Shown here piece by piece: positions 43,137 through 51,393 of a stretch of DNA of 64,000 nucleotides. How positions within the stretch are numbered: position 1 is the stretch's first letter; each line of letters begins with the position of its first letter. Source of the DNA: Arthrobacter sp. FB24 (GTDB lineage Bacteria > Actinomycetota > Actinomycetes > Actinomycetales > Micrococcaceae); assembly GCF_000196235.1 (NCBI RefSeq), contig NC_008541.1:4216001-4280000 (forward strand), read 5' to 3'. A program made the position numbers and the translations under genes. Under the pieces are notes generated by a model. The model was given only the letters and a program-made list of their open reading frames with translations. It was not told the origin of the DNA and searched no databases.

Positions 43137-44429
43137 ATGACTTCCACCGTAGGCATGCCAGCCGAGGTCCAGATTCACAAGTCCCACCTGCGGACCCTCA
43201 TCGGCACCGGCATCGGCAACGCCGTTGAATGGTACGACTGGGCGATCTACGCCACGTTCTCGCCATTCATCGCCAGCGCACTGTTCAGCAAAGCGGATCC
43301 GACGTCGGCCTTCCTGGCCACCCTGGCGATCTTCGCCGTCGGCTTCGTGGCCCGTCCGTTCGGCGGCTTCGTGTTCGGCTGGATCGGTGACCGGATCGGC
43401 CGCAAGACGTCCATGACATTCGCCGTCGGTCTGGCGGCGCTCGGCAGCCTGCTGATCGGCGTCGCCCCCACCTTCGAAGCTGTTGGCGCCTTTGCGTCAG
43501 TGATGCTGCTGGTGGCCCGCCTGATCCAGGGCCTGGCCCACGGCGGCGAGCTGCCGTCGTCGCAGACCTACCTCTCCGAAATGGCACCCAAGGAAAAGCG
43601 GGGCTTCTGGGCCACGCTCATCTACACCTCCGGTACCGCCGGCATCCTGGCCGGGACCCTGCTCGGCGCCATCCTGTCCAACGTCCTCGGCCAGGCCGAC
43701 ATGAACGCATGGGGGTGGCGCATCCCGTTCCTGATCGGCGGCGCCCTGGGCGTTTACGCCCTGGTGATGCGCGCCAGGATGAAGGAGACTGCTGCCTTCG
43801 AGTCCGAAACTCCCACCGAGAAGCATGAGCCGATGTGGCCGCAGATCTGGCGGCACCGCAAGCAGGCCCTGCAGGTCATCGGCCTGACCGTCGGCCTCAC
43901 CGTGAGCTACTACATCTGGGGCGTCGTGGCGCCGAGCTACGCCGCAACCACACTTAAGATGGACCGCGGCGAAGCCCTCTGGGCCGGCGTGATCGCCAAC
44001 GTCGTCTTCATCGCCGCCCTGCCGTTTTGGGGCAAACTGTCCGACCGGATCGGCCGCAAACCGGTCCTGGTCATGGGCTCCGCCGGCGCCGCCCTGCTGC
44101 ACTTCCCCATGACCTGGCTCTTGAAGGACTCCCCCTGGCAGCTGGCCGTCACAATGTCCGTGATGCTGTTCTTCATCGCAGCCAGCGCCGCCATCGTTCC
44201 GGCGGTGTATGCCGAGCTCTTCCCCACCAGGATCCGCACTGTCGGCGTCGGTGTCCCGTACTCCATCTGCGTCGCTGTCTTTGGCGGCACGGCCCCCTAC
44301 CTGCAGACCTGGCTTGGCACCATCGGACAGGCCAACCTGTTCAACGTCTACGCCGTGCTCCTGCTGCTGGTCGGCATCGCGTTTGTCTTCACGATCCCGG
44401 AGACCAAGGGCAAGGATCTGACGCACTAG
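43137..44429 (+). CDS. MFS transporter of the metabolite:H+ symporter (MHS) family
   Basis: The 430-residue protein begins with a short hydrophilic N-terminus and then NAVEWYDWAIYATFSPFIAS, the MHS hallmark (NxxEWYDF). GFVFGWIGDRIGRKTSMTF matches the loop-2 motif, and ARLIQGLAHGGELPSSQTYL a following helix. It imports an organic acid or amide by proton symport. ATG 43137 has GGAG at 6 bases; a TTG 12 bases upstream is rejected. It is probably translated with the M20 hydrolase and regulated by the double-HTH Lrp protein. Confidence 0.9.
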   Translation: MTSTVGMPAEVQIHKSHLRTLIGTGIGNAVEWYDWAIYATFSPFIASALFSKADPTSAFLATLAIFAVGFVARPFGGFVFGWIGDRIGRKTSMTFAVGLAALGSLLIGVAPTFEAVGAFASVMLLVARLIQGLAHGGELPSSQTYLSEMAPKEKRGFWATLIYTSGTAGILAGTLLGAILSNVLGQADMNAWGWRIPFLIGGALGVYALVMRARMKETAAFESETPTEKHEPMWPQIWRHRKQALQVIGLTVGLTVSYYIWGVVAPSYAATTLKMDRGEALWAGVIANVVFIAALPFWGKLSDRIGRKPVLVMGSAGAALLHFPMTWLLKDSPWQLAVTMSVMLFFIAASAAIVPAVYAELFPTRIRTVGVGVPYSICVAVFGGTAPYLQTWLGTIGQANLFNVYAVLLLLVGIAFVFTIPETKGKDLTH

Positions 44430-44520
44430 GGTTGCCCGAAGCGTCACAGGCCGGGTACGCACACCGGAGCCCCAGCAGGATCTGCGTACAATCGACCGAC
44501 AGACATCTATTAAGGGAACC

Positions 44521-44859
44521 ATGAAGAAACTCACCACGGCCCTGCTTGCCGCCGGGCTCATCATCTCCGCTTCCGCTTGCTCCGCGCCGGTACAGCTGAC
44601 CACCGCTGAGACCTGCGACCGGCTCAAGATCGTTGTGACGGACCCCAGCGCCAACGCCGGCAAAACCGGAATGGTCATCCTCGGCAACAAGCTCCGCCCG
44701 CTCGTGGGAGGGGCCTCGGACGAGATGAAGCCCGCCGTGCAGGCCATCCTGGACTACGCGGACGAGAACGCCAAGGAAAACCCCGACGCTGACAAGGTGG
44801 CCGAGCTGCAGGCGGGGTACCAGAAGGCCGGCGCGACCTTCGGGCAGCTCTGCAACTAA
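44521..44859 (+). CDS. small putative lipoprotein of unknown function
   Basis: This 112-residue protein starts with a signal sequence MKKLTTALLAAGLIISASAC with a Cys at position 20 that may be a lipidation site (the SASAC box is atypical at -3). The mature part is hydrophilic with two further cysteines (TCDRLK and QLCN) that may form a disulfide. TACAAT at 44487-44492 is a candidate -10 box. ATG 44521 is preceded by AAGGGAA. No family recognised; it may be secreted rather than lipidated. Confidence 0.65.
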   Translation: MKKLTTALLAAGLIISASACSAPVQLTTAETCDRLKIVVTDPSANAGKTGMVILGNKLRPLVGGASDEMKPAVQAILDYADENAKENPDADKVAELQAGYQKAGATFGQLCN

Positions 44860-44898
44860 AGTTCCGCGACTAAGGGGCTCGAACCCTTAAGGATCAGC

Positions 44899-46206
44899 AT
44901 GAACGCAGAGGAACGGCCGGAAAGCCGGGAGCTGGACGAGGCAACACCGGGCCACGCCGCCACCCCGGTCCAGGCCGCCCCGCACGATCGCAGACTGCAA
45001 CGCCGCGTGGTCTCCGTCCTGGTCGGCGGCCAGATCCTCGGCGGCATCGGCATGGGCGCGACGCTTTCCCTGGGTTCCCTGCTGGCAGCCCAGCTCTCCG
45101 GATCCAACGCGTGGTCCGGAATGGCCGCCACGATGAGCACCCTCGGCGCTGCCCTCGCTGCTGTCCCCCTGGCCCGGCTTGCCCAAGCCCGGGGGCGCCG
45201 GGTCTCGCTGTCCACGGGCGCCCTCATTGCCGGGGCCGGGGCCATCGTGGCCATCACCTCAACCGCCCTTGCCGTCTTTCCGCTGCTCCTGCTGGGCCTG
45301 ATGCTCCTCGGAGCGGGCTCCGCCGTGAACCTGCAGGCACGTTTCGCTGCGACCGACCTTTCGCTCCCCGGGTCGCGCGGCCGGGATCTCTCCATCGTGG
45401 TCTGGTCCACAACAATCGGAGCCGTTCTGGGCCCGAACCTTTTCGGCCCCGGCGAGGTGGTGGGCGCCGCGCTCGGCCTGCCACCGCTGACTGGCGCTTT
45501 CGCGTTCTCCGTGGCCGCCCAGCTTGCCACCGCCGTCGTCTATGCAACCGGCCTGCGGCCGGACCCGCTTCTCACCGCGATGGCCTCCCGCGTCCCCGAT
45601 CTCACAGCACCCCGGCCCCAGAGCGGCCTGCGGATCCTGCGGAGCAACGCCAAGGCGCGGTACGCGGTGGCCGCCGTCGCCCTCAGCCACGCCACCATGG
45701 TGGCGCTCATGTCCATGACGCCCGTTCACCTGCGCGACCACGGGGCCAGCCTCACAGTGGTGGGCCTGACGATCAGCCTCCACATCGCCGGCATGTACGG
45801 GTTGTCCCCCGTCTTCGGCTGGATGGCGGACAAAGCGGGGCGGCTGCGCACCATCCTGCTGGGCCAGGCCATGCTGTTGTCCTCGCTGGTACTGGCCGGA
45901 TTTGCGTCCGATTCGGGCCCGGCCGTGACCGCAAGTTTGATCCTGCTGGGGCTTGGCTGGTCCGCCTCGGTGGTTGCCGGGTCCGCTCTGGTGGCCGAAT
46001 CGGCGCAGGTGCAGGACCGGCCGGCCATCCAGGGCGTTTCGGACCTGAGCATGAACGCGGCTGCGGCTACCGGCGGTGCGCTGGCCGGCCCGGTGCTGGC
46101 CGCCGTCGGCTATTCCGGGCTTGGTCTGATCTCCATCGCGCTGGTGGTCACCGTGATCATCTGGACTGCGCTGCAGCCGCGGTCCGGAGCCACCGGACTG
46201 AACTGA
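44899..46206 (+). CDS. MFS transporter of unknown substrate
   Basis: The 435-residue protein has a 35-residue hydrophilic N-terminus and about twelve membrane segments (VVSVLVGGQILGGIGMGATL, IVAITSTALAVFPLLLLGLM). LARLAQARGRRVSLSTGALIAG corresponds to the MFS loop-2 motif. MYGLSPVFGWMADKAGRLRTI repeats it at the central loop, and a characteristic PVHLRDHGASLTVVGLTISLHIAGM follows. ATG 44899 has AAGGA at 6 bases. It follows the small lipoprotein by 39 bases. Direction of transport is unknown. Confidence 0.78.
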   Translation: MNAEERPESRELDEATPGHAATPVQAAPHDRRLQRRVVSVLVGGQILGGIGMGATLSLGSLLAAQLSGSNAWSGMAATMSTLGAALAAVPLARLAQARGRRVSLSTGALIAGAGAIVAITSTALAVFPLLLLGLMLLGAGSAVNLQARFAATDLSLPGSRGRDLSIVVWSTTIGAVLGPNLFGPGEVVGAALGLPPLTGAFAFSVAAQLATAVVYATGLRPDPLLTAMASRVPDLTAPRPQSGLRILRSNAKARYAVAAVALSHATMVALMSMTPVHLRDHGASLTVVGLTISLHIAGMYGLSPVFGWMADKAGRLRTILLGQAMLLSSLVLAGFASDSGPAVTASLILLGLGWSASVVAGSALVAESAQVQDRPAIQGVSDLSMNAAAATGGALAGPVLAAVGYSGLGLISIALVVTVIIWTALQPRSGATGLN

Positions 46207-46547
46207 CGACAACGGCGGCAGTTACCTCACGTGACGCTCCGTTACCTTCCGGACGCGCCACTCGGCCGCTCCGGGCTTCCCCGATGACGCTTTGAGTCAC
46301 CGCGTGAACGCCGGTGAACGCGCGCGTCGCGGACCGTTGATAGTGCCACGCGCCAAACCGTAATCTCGGTCCAAGCGCTGGCACCGGGGCACCGGGGACG
46401 CTCCACAAGAGCAGCAGGCCCAGCCACTGACCAACGATGGAGGGCGGCAGAGATGCCGCCTCGAGCCTCCGTCCCTTCGACCTCCATCCCCGACTGTTGT
46501 CCGGCGGCAGCCCTGTGCGGGCAGGCCGCATTCGTGAAGGAATCCCC
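46207..46547. other. intergenic region upstream of the SsuA-like gene
   Basis: This 340-base stretch has no gene. It contains a perfect 7-bp hairpin GGCGGCA-GAGA-TGCCGCC at 46443-46460, about 90 bases before the start of the next gene, and TTGATAGTGCCACGC near 46338. I looked for a SAM-type aptamer, which often precedes sulfur genes, but the conserved cores are absent. The downstream promoter is not obvious. Confidence 0.5.
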
Positions 46548-47738
46548 ATGTCATCGCATCAGAACCCAGAAGGATCCACCCGCATCGTGGCGGGCCAAAG
46601 CAGCAAAGTCCAAAACTCCGCAGCAAAGCGCAAACGCGCCCTCGGAATCGGCATCGCGGCCGGGCTCGTCGCCCTGATCGCCGGCGGCGCGGCAGTGGCG
46701 TCGAACCTCGCCCGCAGCACCGAATCACAGCCGGCCGCAGCAGCTGCCACCGGCACGCCTGCCGCGGAGTTGAAGCTTGGCTTCTTCGGCAACGTCACGC
46801 ACGCCCCGGCGCTGGTGGGGGTGAAGGAAGGTTTCATTGCCGGGAGCCTGGGCGGGACGAAGCTGAGCACGCAGGTGTTCAATTCCGGTCCGGCCGCGAT
46901 CGAGGCGCTGAACGCCGGCGCGATCGACGCCACGTATATCGGCCCGAACCCGGCGATCAACTCCTTCGTGAAGAGCCGGGGCGAGTCAGTGAGCATCATT
47001 GCCGGCGCCGCGGCGGGCGGCGCCCAGCTGGTGGTGAAGCCGGAGATCGGCTCGGCCGCGGATCTGAGGGGCAAGACCCTGTCTACGCCGCAGCTGGGCG
47101 GGACCCAGGACGTGGCGCTGCGCGCCTGGCTCGCCGGGCAGGGGTACAAGACGAACACGGACGGCAGCGGGGATGTGGCGATCAACCCGACCGAGAACGC
47201 GCAGACGCTGAAGCTGTTCCAGGACGGCAAGCTCGACGGCGCGTGGCTGCCGGAACCGTGGGCGTCCCGGCTGGTGCTGCAGGCCGGCGCGAAGGTCCTG
47301 GTGGACGAGAAGGATTTGTGGGACGGGTCGCTGACGGGCAAGCCAGGCGAGTTCCCCACCACCATCCTGATCGTGAACAAGAAGTTCGCCGCTGACCACC
47401 CGGACACCGTCAAGGCCCTGCTGAAGGGCCACGCCGAGTCCGTGGCCTGGCTCAACTCCGCGGCCGCCGCCGAGAAGTCCACTGTCATCAATGCCGCCCT
47501 CAAGGAAGCGTCCGGCGCCGAGCTGAAAGCCGACGTCATTGAACGGTCCCTGAAGAACATCGTCTTCACCGTGGATCCGCTGGCCGGAACCTACAAAAAG
47601 CTGCTTGAGGACGGGGTGAAGGCCGGCACCACCAAGCAGGCGGACATCACCGGCATCTTCGACCTCACCGCCCTGAACAGCGTCACCGCCGAAACAGGCG
47701 GCAGTAAGGTCTCCGCCGCCGGACTCGGCACGGACTGA
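46548..47738 (+). CDS. ssuA: SsuA-like aliphatic sulfonate/nitrate-type ABC substrate-binding protein
   Basis: The 396-residue protein has a basic N-terminus, a hydrophobic signal (ALGIGIAAGLVALIAGGAAVASN) and then LKLGFFGNVTHAPALVGVKEGFIAG, the NMT1/SsuA entry, with LSTQVFNSGPAAIEALNAGAIDATYIG, GPNPAINSF and AWLPEPWASRLVLQAGAKVLVDEKDLW. These features are those of sulfonate/taurine or ABC-transporter binding proteins. No lipobox Cys is seen, so membrane anchoring is through the uncleaved signal or secretion. No SsuB/SsuC genes lie beside it. ATG 46548 has GAAGGA. Confidence 0.85.
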   Translation: MSSHQNPEGSTRIVAGQSSKVQNSAAKRKRALGIGIAAGLVALIAGGAAVASNLARSTESQPAAAAATGTPAAELKLGFFGNVTHAPALVGVKEGFIAGSLGGTKLSTQVFNSGPAAIEALNAGAIDATYIGPNPAINSFVKSRGESVSIIAGAAAGGAQLVVKPEIGSAADLRGKTLSTPQLGGTQDVALRAWLAGQGYKTNTDGSGDVAINPTENAQTLKLFQDGKLDGAWLPEPWASRLVLQAGAKVLVDEKDLWDGSLTGKPGEFPTTILIVNKKFAADHPDTVKALLKGHAESVAWLNSAAAAEKSTVINAALKEASGAELKADVIERSLKNIVFTVDPLAGTYKKLLEDGVKAGTTKQADITGIFDLTALNSVTAETGGSKVSAAGLGTD

Positions 47739-47755
47739 GACGCCGACGCCGCAGG

Positions 47756-47789
47756 GGCTGAGGGGGCGGCGGAGGCCGCCCCCTCAGCC
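47756..47789. terminator. bidirectional terminator hairpin
   Basis: GGCTGAGGGGGCGGC (47756-47770) pairs perfectly with GCCGCCCCCTCAGCC (47775-47789) around GGAG, a 15-bp stem between the convergent ends of the SsuA-like gene (plus) and the CynX/NimT transporter gene (minus). There is no T-run, but the stem is very stable and shared by both directions. Confidence 0.8.
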
Positions 47790-47791
47790 GC

Positions 47792-49126
47792 TTAACCCCC
47801 GATGAAACGGTTGCGCCCGGCGCGGAAACCGAACACCGCGGCGAGCGCCCCCACCACCAGGAACAGCACACCTGCCGCGGCGAAGGATCCCGTGGCCTGA
47901 TGCAGCTGCCCCACCATCAGAGTGCCTGTGGAGCCGACGCCGTAGCCCACACCTTGCATCATGCCGGACAGGTGGGCTGCCGTGTGCCCGTCACGGGTGC
48001 GCAGCATGATCATGGTCAGCGCCACCGCGGTCAGGCTGCCCTGCCCGAGGCCCAGCAGCCCGGTCCACACCCAAATGAAGTCCAGCGGCCCGAAAATGCT
48101 CAGCGCGAACCCGCCGCCGGTCATCAGCGCCACCACCGTGTTGATGGACCGCTGGTCGCGGAACCGCGCGGCCAGCGCCGGGGCGAACAGCGAACCAAGC
48201 ATCTGCAGCACGATGGACGCGGAGACGATCAGCCCGGCCGTCCCGCCGTCCACTCCGCGCTCACGCAGGATGGGTGCCAGCCAGGCGAACACGCTGAAGG
48301 ACATCATGGCCTGCAGCACCATGAAGATGGTCACCTGCCAGGCGACCGCCGAGCGCCACACGTTCACGCCGTCGGCAACGGCCTGGTGCCGCGGGTGCCG
48401 CTGCCGAAGGGCCATCGGAAGGAACAACAGAAGGACGACGGCGGCGGGCAGCGCCCAGAACCACAGCGCCGCCGTCCACTCCCCCGATGCGCTGAACACG
48501 GGGTAGGTGAACCCCGCGCCCAGCGCGGCCGAGGCGCAGATCGCGGTGGTGTAGAGCCCGCCCATCAGCCCCAGCCGGTGCGGGAAGTCACGTTTCACCA
48601 GGCCTGGCAGCAGCACGTTGCATAAGGCGATCGCGGCGCCACAGGCCGCTGTTCCGGCCAGCAGCGCGGGCAGGTGGCCGGCGCCCGGCAGCTCGACGGG
48701 GCGCAGCAGCAGCCCGCCGGTGAGCACGCCCATCGCCCCCAGCAGCACCCGCTCCGCACCGAAACGCCGGGCAAGGACCGGCGCCAGCGGGGCGAAGACC
48801 CCCAGCAGGGTCACGGGCACGGTGGTAAGGACCACCACCGCCCAGCCCGGCAGCCCGGCGTCTGCCGTTACTTCGGGCAGTACTGCGGAGAAGCTGGAGA
48901 AGACGGTGCGGAGGTTCAGCCCGATCAGGACCAGGCACACGCCCAGGTAGGCCAAGGCACGGCGGCTGCCCACCCGGGTGGGTTCGGCAGCGGGCAATTC
49001 ATCGATTTCGGCGTCCACCAGCGTGCCCGGGTTTCCGCGCGGGTCCCGGCCCGGAGCTTTGGTTTTCACGGCTGGGTTCCTGGCTTGGTTTTCGGCTTCG
49101 TTCGCGGCTTCGGTCACGCGCCCCAT
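47792..49126 (-). CDS. MFS transporter, CynX/NimT (cyanate/nitroimidazole) family
   Basis: The 444-residue protein has a hydrophilic N-terminus of about 50 residues and twelve hydrophobic segments starting RRALAYLGVCLVLIGLNLRTVF, the CynX/NimT entry (LNLRxxxxxxxxVLP). It is annotated in that family by the phrase GLPGWAVVVLTTVPVTLLGVFAPLA and LARRFGAERVLLGAM. The substrate (cyanate-like or drug) is unknown. ATG 49124-49126 was chosen; an in-frame ATG upstream at 49142 area and a GTG downstream compete. Confidence 0.78.
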   Translation of the reverse strand: MGRVTEAANEAENQARNPAVKTKAPGRDPRGNPGTLVDAEIDELPAAEPTRVGSRRALAYLGVCLVLIGLNLRTVFSSFSAVLPEVTADAGLPGWAVVVLTTVPVTLLGVFAPLAPVLARRFGAERVLLGAMGVLTGGLLLRPVELPGAGHLPALLAGTAACGAAIALCNVLLPGLVKRDFPHRLGLMGGLYTTAICASAALGAGFTYPVFSASGEWTAALWFWALPAAVVLLLFLPMALRQRHPRHQAVADGVNVWRSAVAWQVTIFMVLQAMMSFSVFAWLAPILRERGVDGGTAGLIVSASIVLQMLGSLFAPALAARFRDQRSINTVVALMTGGGFALSIFGPLDFIWVWTGLLGLGQGSLTAVALTMIMLRTRDGHTAAHLSGMMQGVGYGVGSTGTLMVGQLHQATGSFAAAGVLFLVVGALAAVFGFRAGRNRFIGG

Positions 49127-49248
49127 TCTTGCAGGAGTTATCCACATAGCGGCGAATCCCGGCAGCGGCCCCGCCCTGCCGTCCATAGTCTGGACTGACC
49201 AACCCCGGGGCGCCACAGGGCATCCCCCTACAGGACCAAGGAGAGCCA

Positions 49249-49689
49249 ATGAACCCACCGGAACCGCACGTCTTACCCGCAGTGTCATCGCTCGTGCCGC
49301 CAGGCCACGAGCCGCCGCCGGCCACCGCACCGTCCGTCCAGCTGCGGCGCGCCAGTGATGGCGGGGCGGGTATCGCCAGCCTGGTCATCAGTGTCGCTGC
49401 TTCTATGAGTCTGATCGTGACCGTGCCCTTGAGCCTCATGGCCGCGCTGTTGACCCGGCCCGACACCGGCCGCGGCCAGCGGGACTGGGTTGCACCGCTG
49501 GTCCTCTGGAGCCTGCCAGTGGTTCTGGGCCTTCTGGCCCTATCTCTTGGCATCGCCGCAGTCCGACGCTCCTCCCCGGGGTCAAACAATTGGACTGCCG
49601 CCATCGCCGGCTTGTGGATCTCCGGGCTGCATGCGGCCGCTGCCCTGACGCTCGTGCTCGCGAAGGGGGATTTGATGATCTTGTTCTGA
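49249..49689 (+). CDS. uncharacterised small membrane protein
   Basis: The 146-residue protein has a proline-rich cytoplasmic N-terminus of about 38 residues and then three membrane helices (ASLVISVAASMSLIVTVPLS, LVLWSLPVVLGLLALSLGIA, IAGLWISGLHAAAALTLVLA). The pattern is that of DUF4190-like actinobacterial proteins with no known function. ATG 49249 has AAGGAGAG close by. It lies between the CynX/NimT gene and trmB. Confidence 0.6.
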   Translation: MNPPEPHVLPAVSSLVPPGHEPPPATAPSVQLRRASDGGAGIASLVISVAASMSLIVTVPLSLMAALLTRPDTGRGQRDWVAPLVLWSLPVVLGLLALSLGIAAVRRSSPGSNNWTAAIAGLWISGLHAAAALTLVLAKGDLMILF

Positions 49690-49772
49690 AGCGCTCCCGC
49701 GCCAGCATGCCCTGGCTGCCAGTCTTGGGACGTCACAACTCCAAGCGGGTGATCTCAACTATTCTGGAAAGG

Positions 49773-50732
49773 ATGAGTGAATCCCCAGAAACCCCCGAGC
49801 CGTCCCCTGCCCAGTCGCCGGAGGCCGCTCCGGAGCAGCCGCAGGCAGCGCGCCCGGTGACTCCCGGCAGCCAGGCTTCGTTCGGCACCTACGGCGGCCG
49901 GCCGGTCAGCTTCGTGCGCCGCGGAACCCGATTGCAGGGCCGCCGCCAGCAGGCCTGGGAGGAGCACTCGGACCGCTGGGCGGTGGACGTCCCGCGGCAC
50001 ATCGCCAACACCTCGGTGCACCCGGACTACGTGTTCGACGCCGAAGCGGAGTTCGGCCGCTCGGCGCCCCTGATCGTGGAGATCGGTTCGGGCCTCGGCG
50101 ATGCCGTCTGCCACGCCGCGGAGGAGAACCCGGACTGGGACTTCCTGGCCGTGGAGGTTTACACCCCCGGCCTCGCGAACACGGTGATCAAGATCAACAG
50201 CCGCAAACTCAGCAACGTGCGCGTCGTGGAGGCCAACGCCCCGGAAGTCCTGGCCACCATGCTGCCGGCAGGGTCCGTGAGCGAGGTCTGGGTCTTCTTC
50301 CCCGACCCCTGGCACAAGTCGCGCCACCACAAGCGCCGGCTCATCCAGCCCGAGTTCGCCGCGCTCGTTGCCGCCGCCCTGAAGCCGGGCGGCCTGTTCC
50401 GCGTGGCCACCGACTGGTCCAACTACGCCGTCCACGTCCGCGACGTCATGGCCGGCTCGGCCGATTTCGTCAACCTGCACGACGGCGAACGCAGGGGTCC
50501 CGAAAGCCCGCTCACCCAGGTGTGGCAGTCCGGCGTCGAATCCCTGGTGGGCGGCGCGCCCGTCAAGGAGGGCCGTGCCCCGGTAAGCACCGAACACACC
50601 GGACCCAACGAGGGCGTGGACGAAACCGGGGGCTGGGCGCCACGCTTCGAGGGCCGCATACGGACAAGCTTCGAAAACAAGGCCCATGAGGCAGGCCGCC
50701 TCATCTTCGATCTCTGCTACCGGCGGCTATGA
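49773..50732 (+). CDS. trmB: tRNA (guanine(46)-N7)-methyltransferase
   Basis: The 319-residue protein has a Rossmann fold with PLIVEIGSGLGDAVCHAAEENPD (SAM-binding motif I), DFLAVEVYTPGLANTV, and SVSEVWVFFPDPWHKSRHHKRRLI, the TrmB signature PDPWxKxRHxKRR. It methylates G46 in tRNA variable loops. The N-terminal 50 residues are rich in Pro/Glu/Ala and probably disordered, and near residue 265 there is an insert (PVKEGRAPVSTEHTGPNEG) before the final catalytic helix. ATG 49773 has GGAAAGG. Its core is convincingly TrmB. Confidence 0.9.
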   Translation: MSESPETPEPSPAQSPEAAPEQPQAARPVTPGSQASFGTYGGRPVSFVRRGTRLQGRRQQAWEEHSDRWAVDVPRHIANTSVHPDYVFDAEAEFGRSAPLIVEIGSGLGDAVCHAAEENPDWDFLAVEVYTPGLANTVIKINSRKLSNVRVVEANAPEVLATMLPAGSVSEVWVFFPDPWHKSRHHKRRLIQPEFAALVAAALKPGGLFRVATDWSNYAVHVRDVMAGSADFVNLHDGERRGPESPLTQVWQSGVESLVGGAPVKEGRAPVSTEHTGPNEGVDETGGWAPRFEGRIRTSFENKAHEAGRLIFDLCYRRL

Positions 50733-50738
50733 GGCACC

Positions 50739-50882
50739 ATGGCCTCCGCACAGCCCTCCACCCCGCAACGCCCCTCCGCTGGTTCCCGCGGGCCGGCAGC
50801 CGACATCAGCAGCCTGGCGTCTGCCGCGCTGGCACCGTTTGGGGCCGTCTTCGGCCTGTCTACGTTCTCTTCGGGTAGGTAG
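50739..50882 (+). CDS. possible 47-residue small protein downstream of trmB
   Basis: ATG 50739, seven bases after the trmB stop and preceded by GAGG, opens a 47-codon frame with a hydrophobic segment (ISSLASAALAPFGAVFGLST) that could be one membrane helix. It ends at 50880-50882, against the end of the minus-strand gene at 50890. It may be a truncated membrane-protein remnant or a real small peptide; no family recognised. Confidence 0.3.
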   Translation: MASAQPSTPQRPSAGSRGPAADISSLASAALAPFGAVFGLSTFSSGR

Positions 50883-50889
50883 GCGCCGG

Positions 50890-51336
50890 TCAGCTCACCT
50901 TGATGGCGCCCACCACTTCCTTGAGGAGGCCGATCCGCGGCTCGATCTGGGGGTCAACATAGGGCCAGATCACCACGACGCCGATGAACCGTTCCTTTTC
51001 CCACACCCCCACCGTGGCGGCCGCCTTCGCGTCGCCCCGTTTGTCGTCATAGCCGACGACGACGGCGTAGGCGGCTTTGCCGGGAAGGTTCAGTTCGCCC
51101 TCGGTCAGCAGGTTGCCGCCGCGCTCATCAAGGTAGTGGGCCGACATCAGGTGCGCCCAGCCGTTGGCCTCAGCCGGGCCTTCCACGGAGGTGTCATCCT
51201 TGATGACGGTGACGAGGACGTCTCCCAGCAGCCCGTACTGTTCGGTGTTGGGGCCGGCGGTGGAGTCGTCCAGGACCAGGGTGTGCTCGGGGAAGTCCGC
51301 GGTGAAACCGAGCGGGGATTCGATGTGAACTGTCAT
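50890..51336 (-). CDS. uncharacterised 148-residue partner of the WXG100 protein gene
   Basis: This cytoplasmic-looking protein (MTVHIESPLGFTADFPEHTL) has a mixed alpha/beta composition with no signal peptide or membrane segment. Its gene lies 57 bases after the stop of the WXG100-headed gene on the same strand, suggesting co-expression. ATG 51334-51336 has AAGGAG upstream but at an unusually long spacing of 13. A role as chaperone, immunity or partner protein for the WXG100 protein is possible but is only context. Confidence 0.6.
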   Translation of the reverse strand: MTVHIESPLGFTADFPEHTLVLDDSTAGPNTEQYGLLGDVLVTVIKDDTSVEGPAEANGWAHLMSAHYLDERGGNLLTEGELNLPGKAAYAVVVGYDDKRGDAKAAATVGVWEKERFIGVVVIWPYVDPQIEPRIGLLKEVVGAIKVS

Positions 51337-51393
51337 GGCTGGTGGTTGCTCCTTCAGCGGTAACTCGGTGTATATGGGGCGGCGGCGGCGAAA

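Noticed and set aside
46207..46547. SAM-type riboswitch before the SsuA-like gene
   Set aside because: Sulfur-related genes often have one, but the conserved core of SAM-I/SAM-IV is absent; only a simple hairpin is seen.
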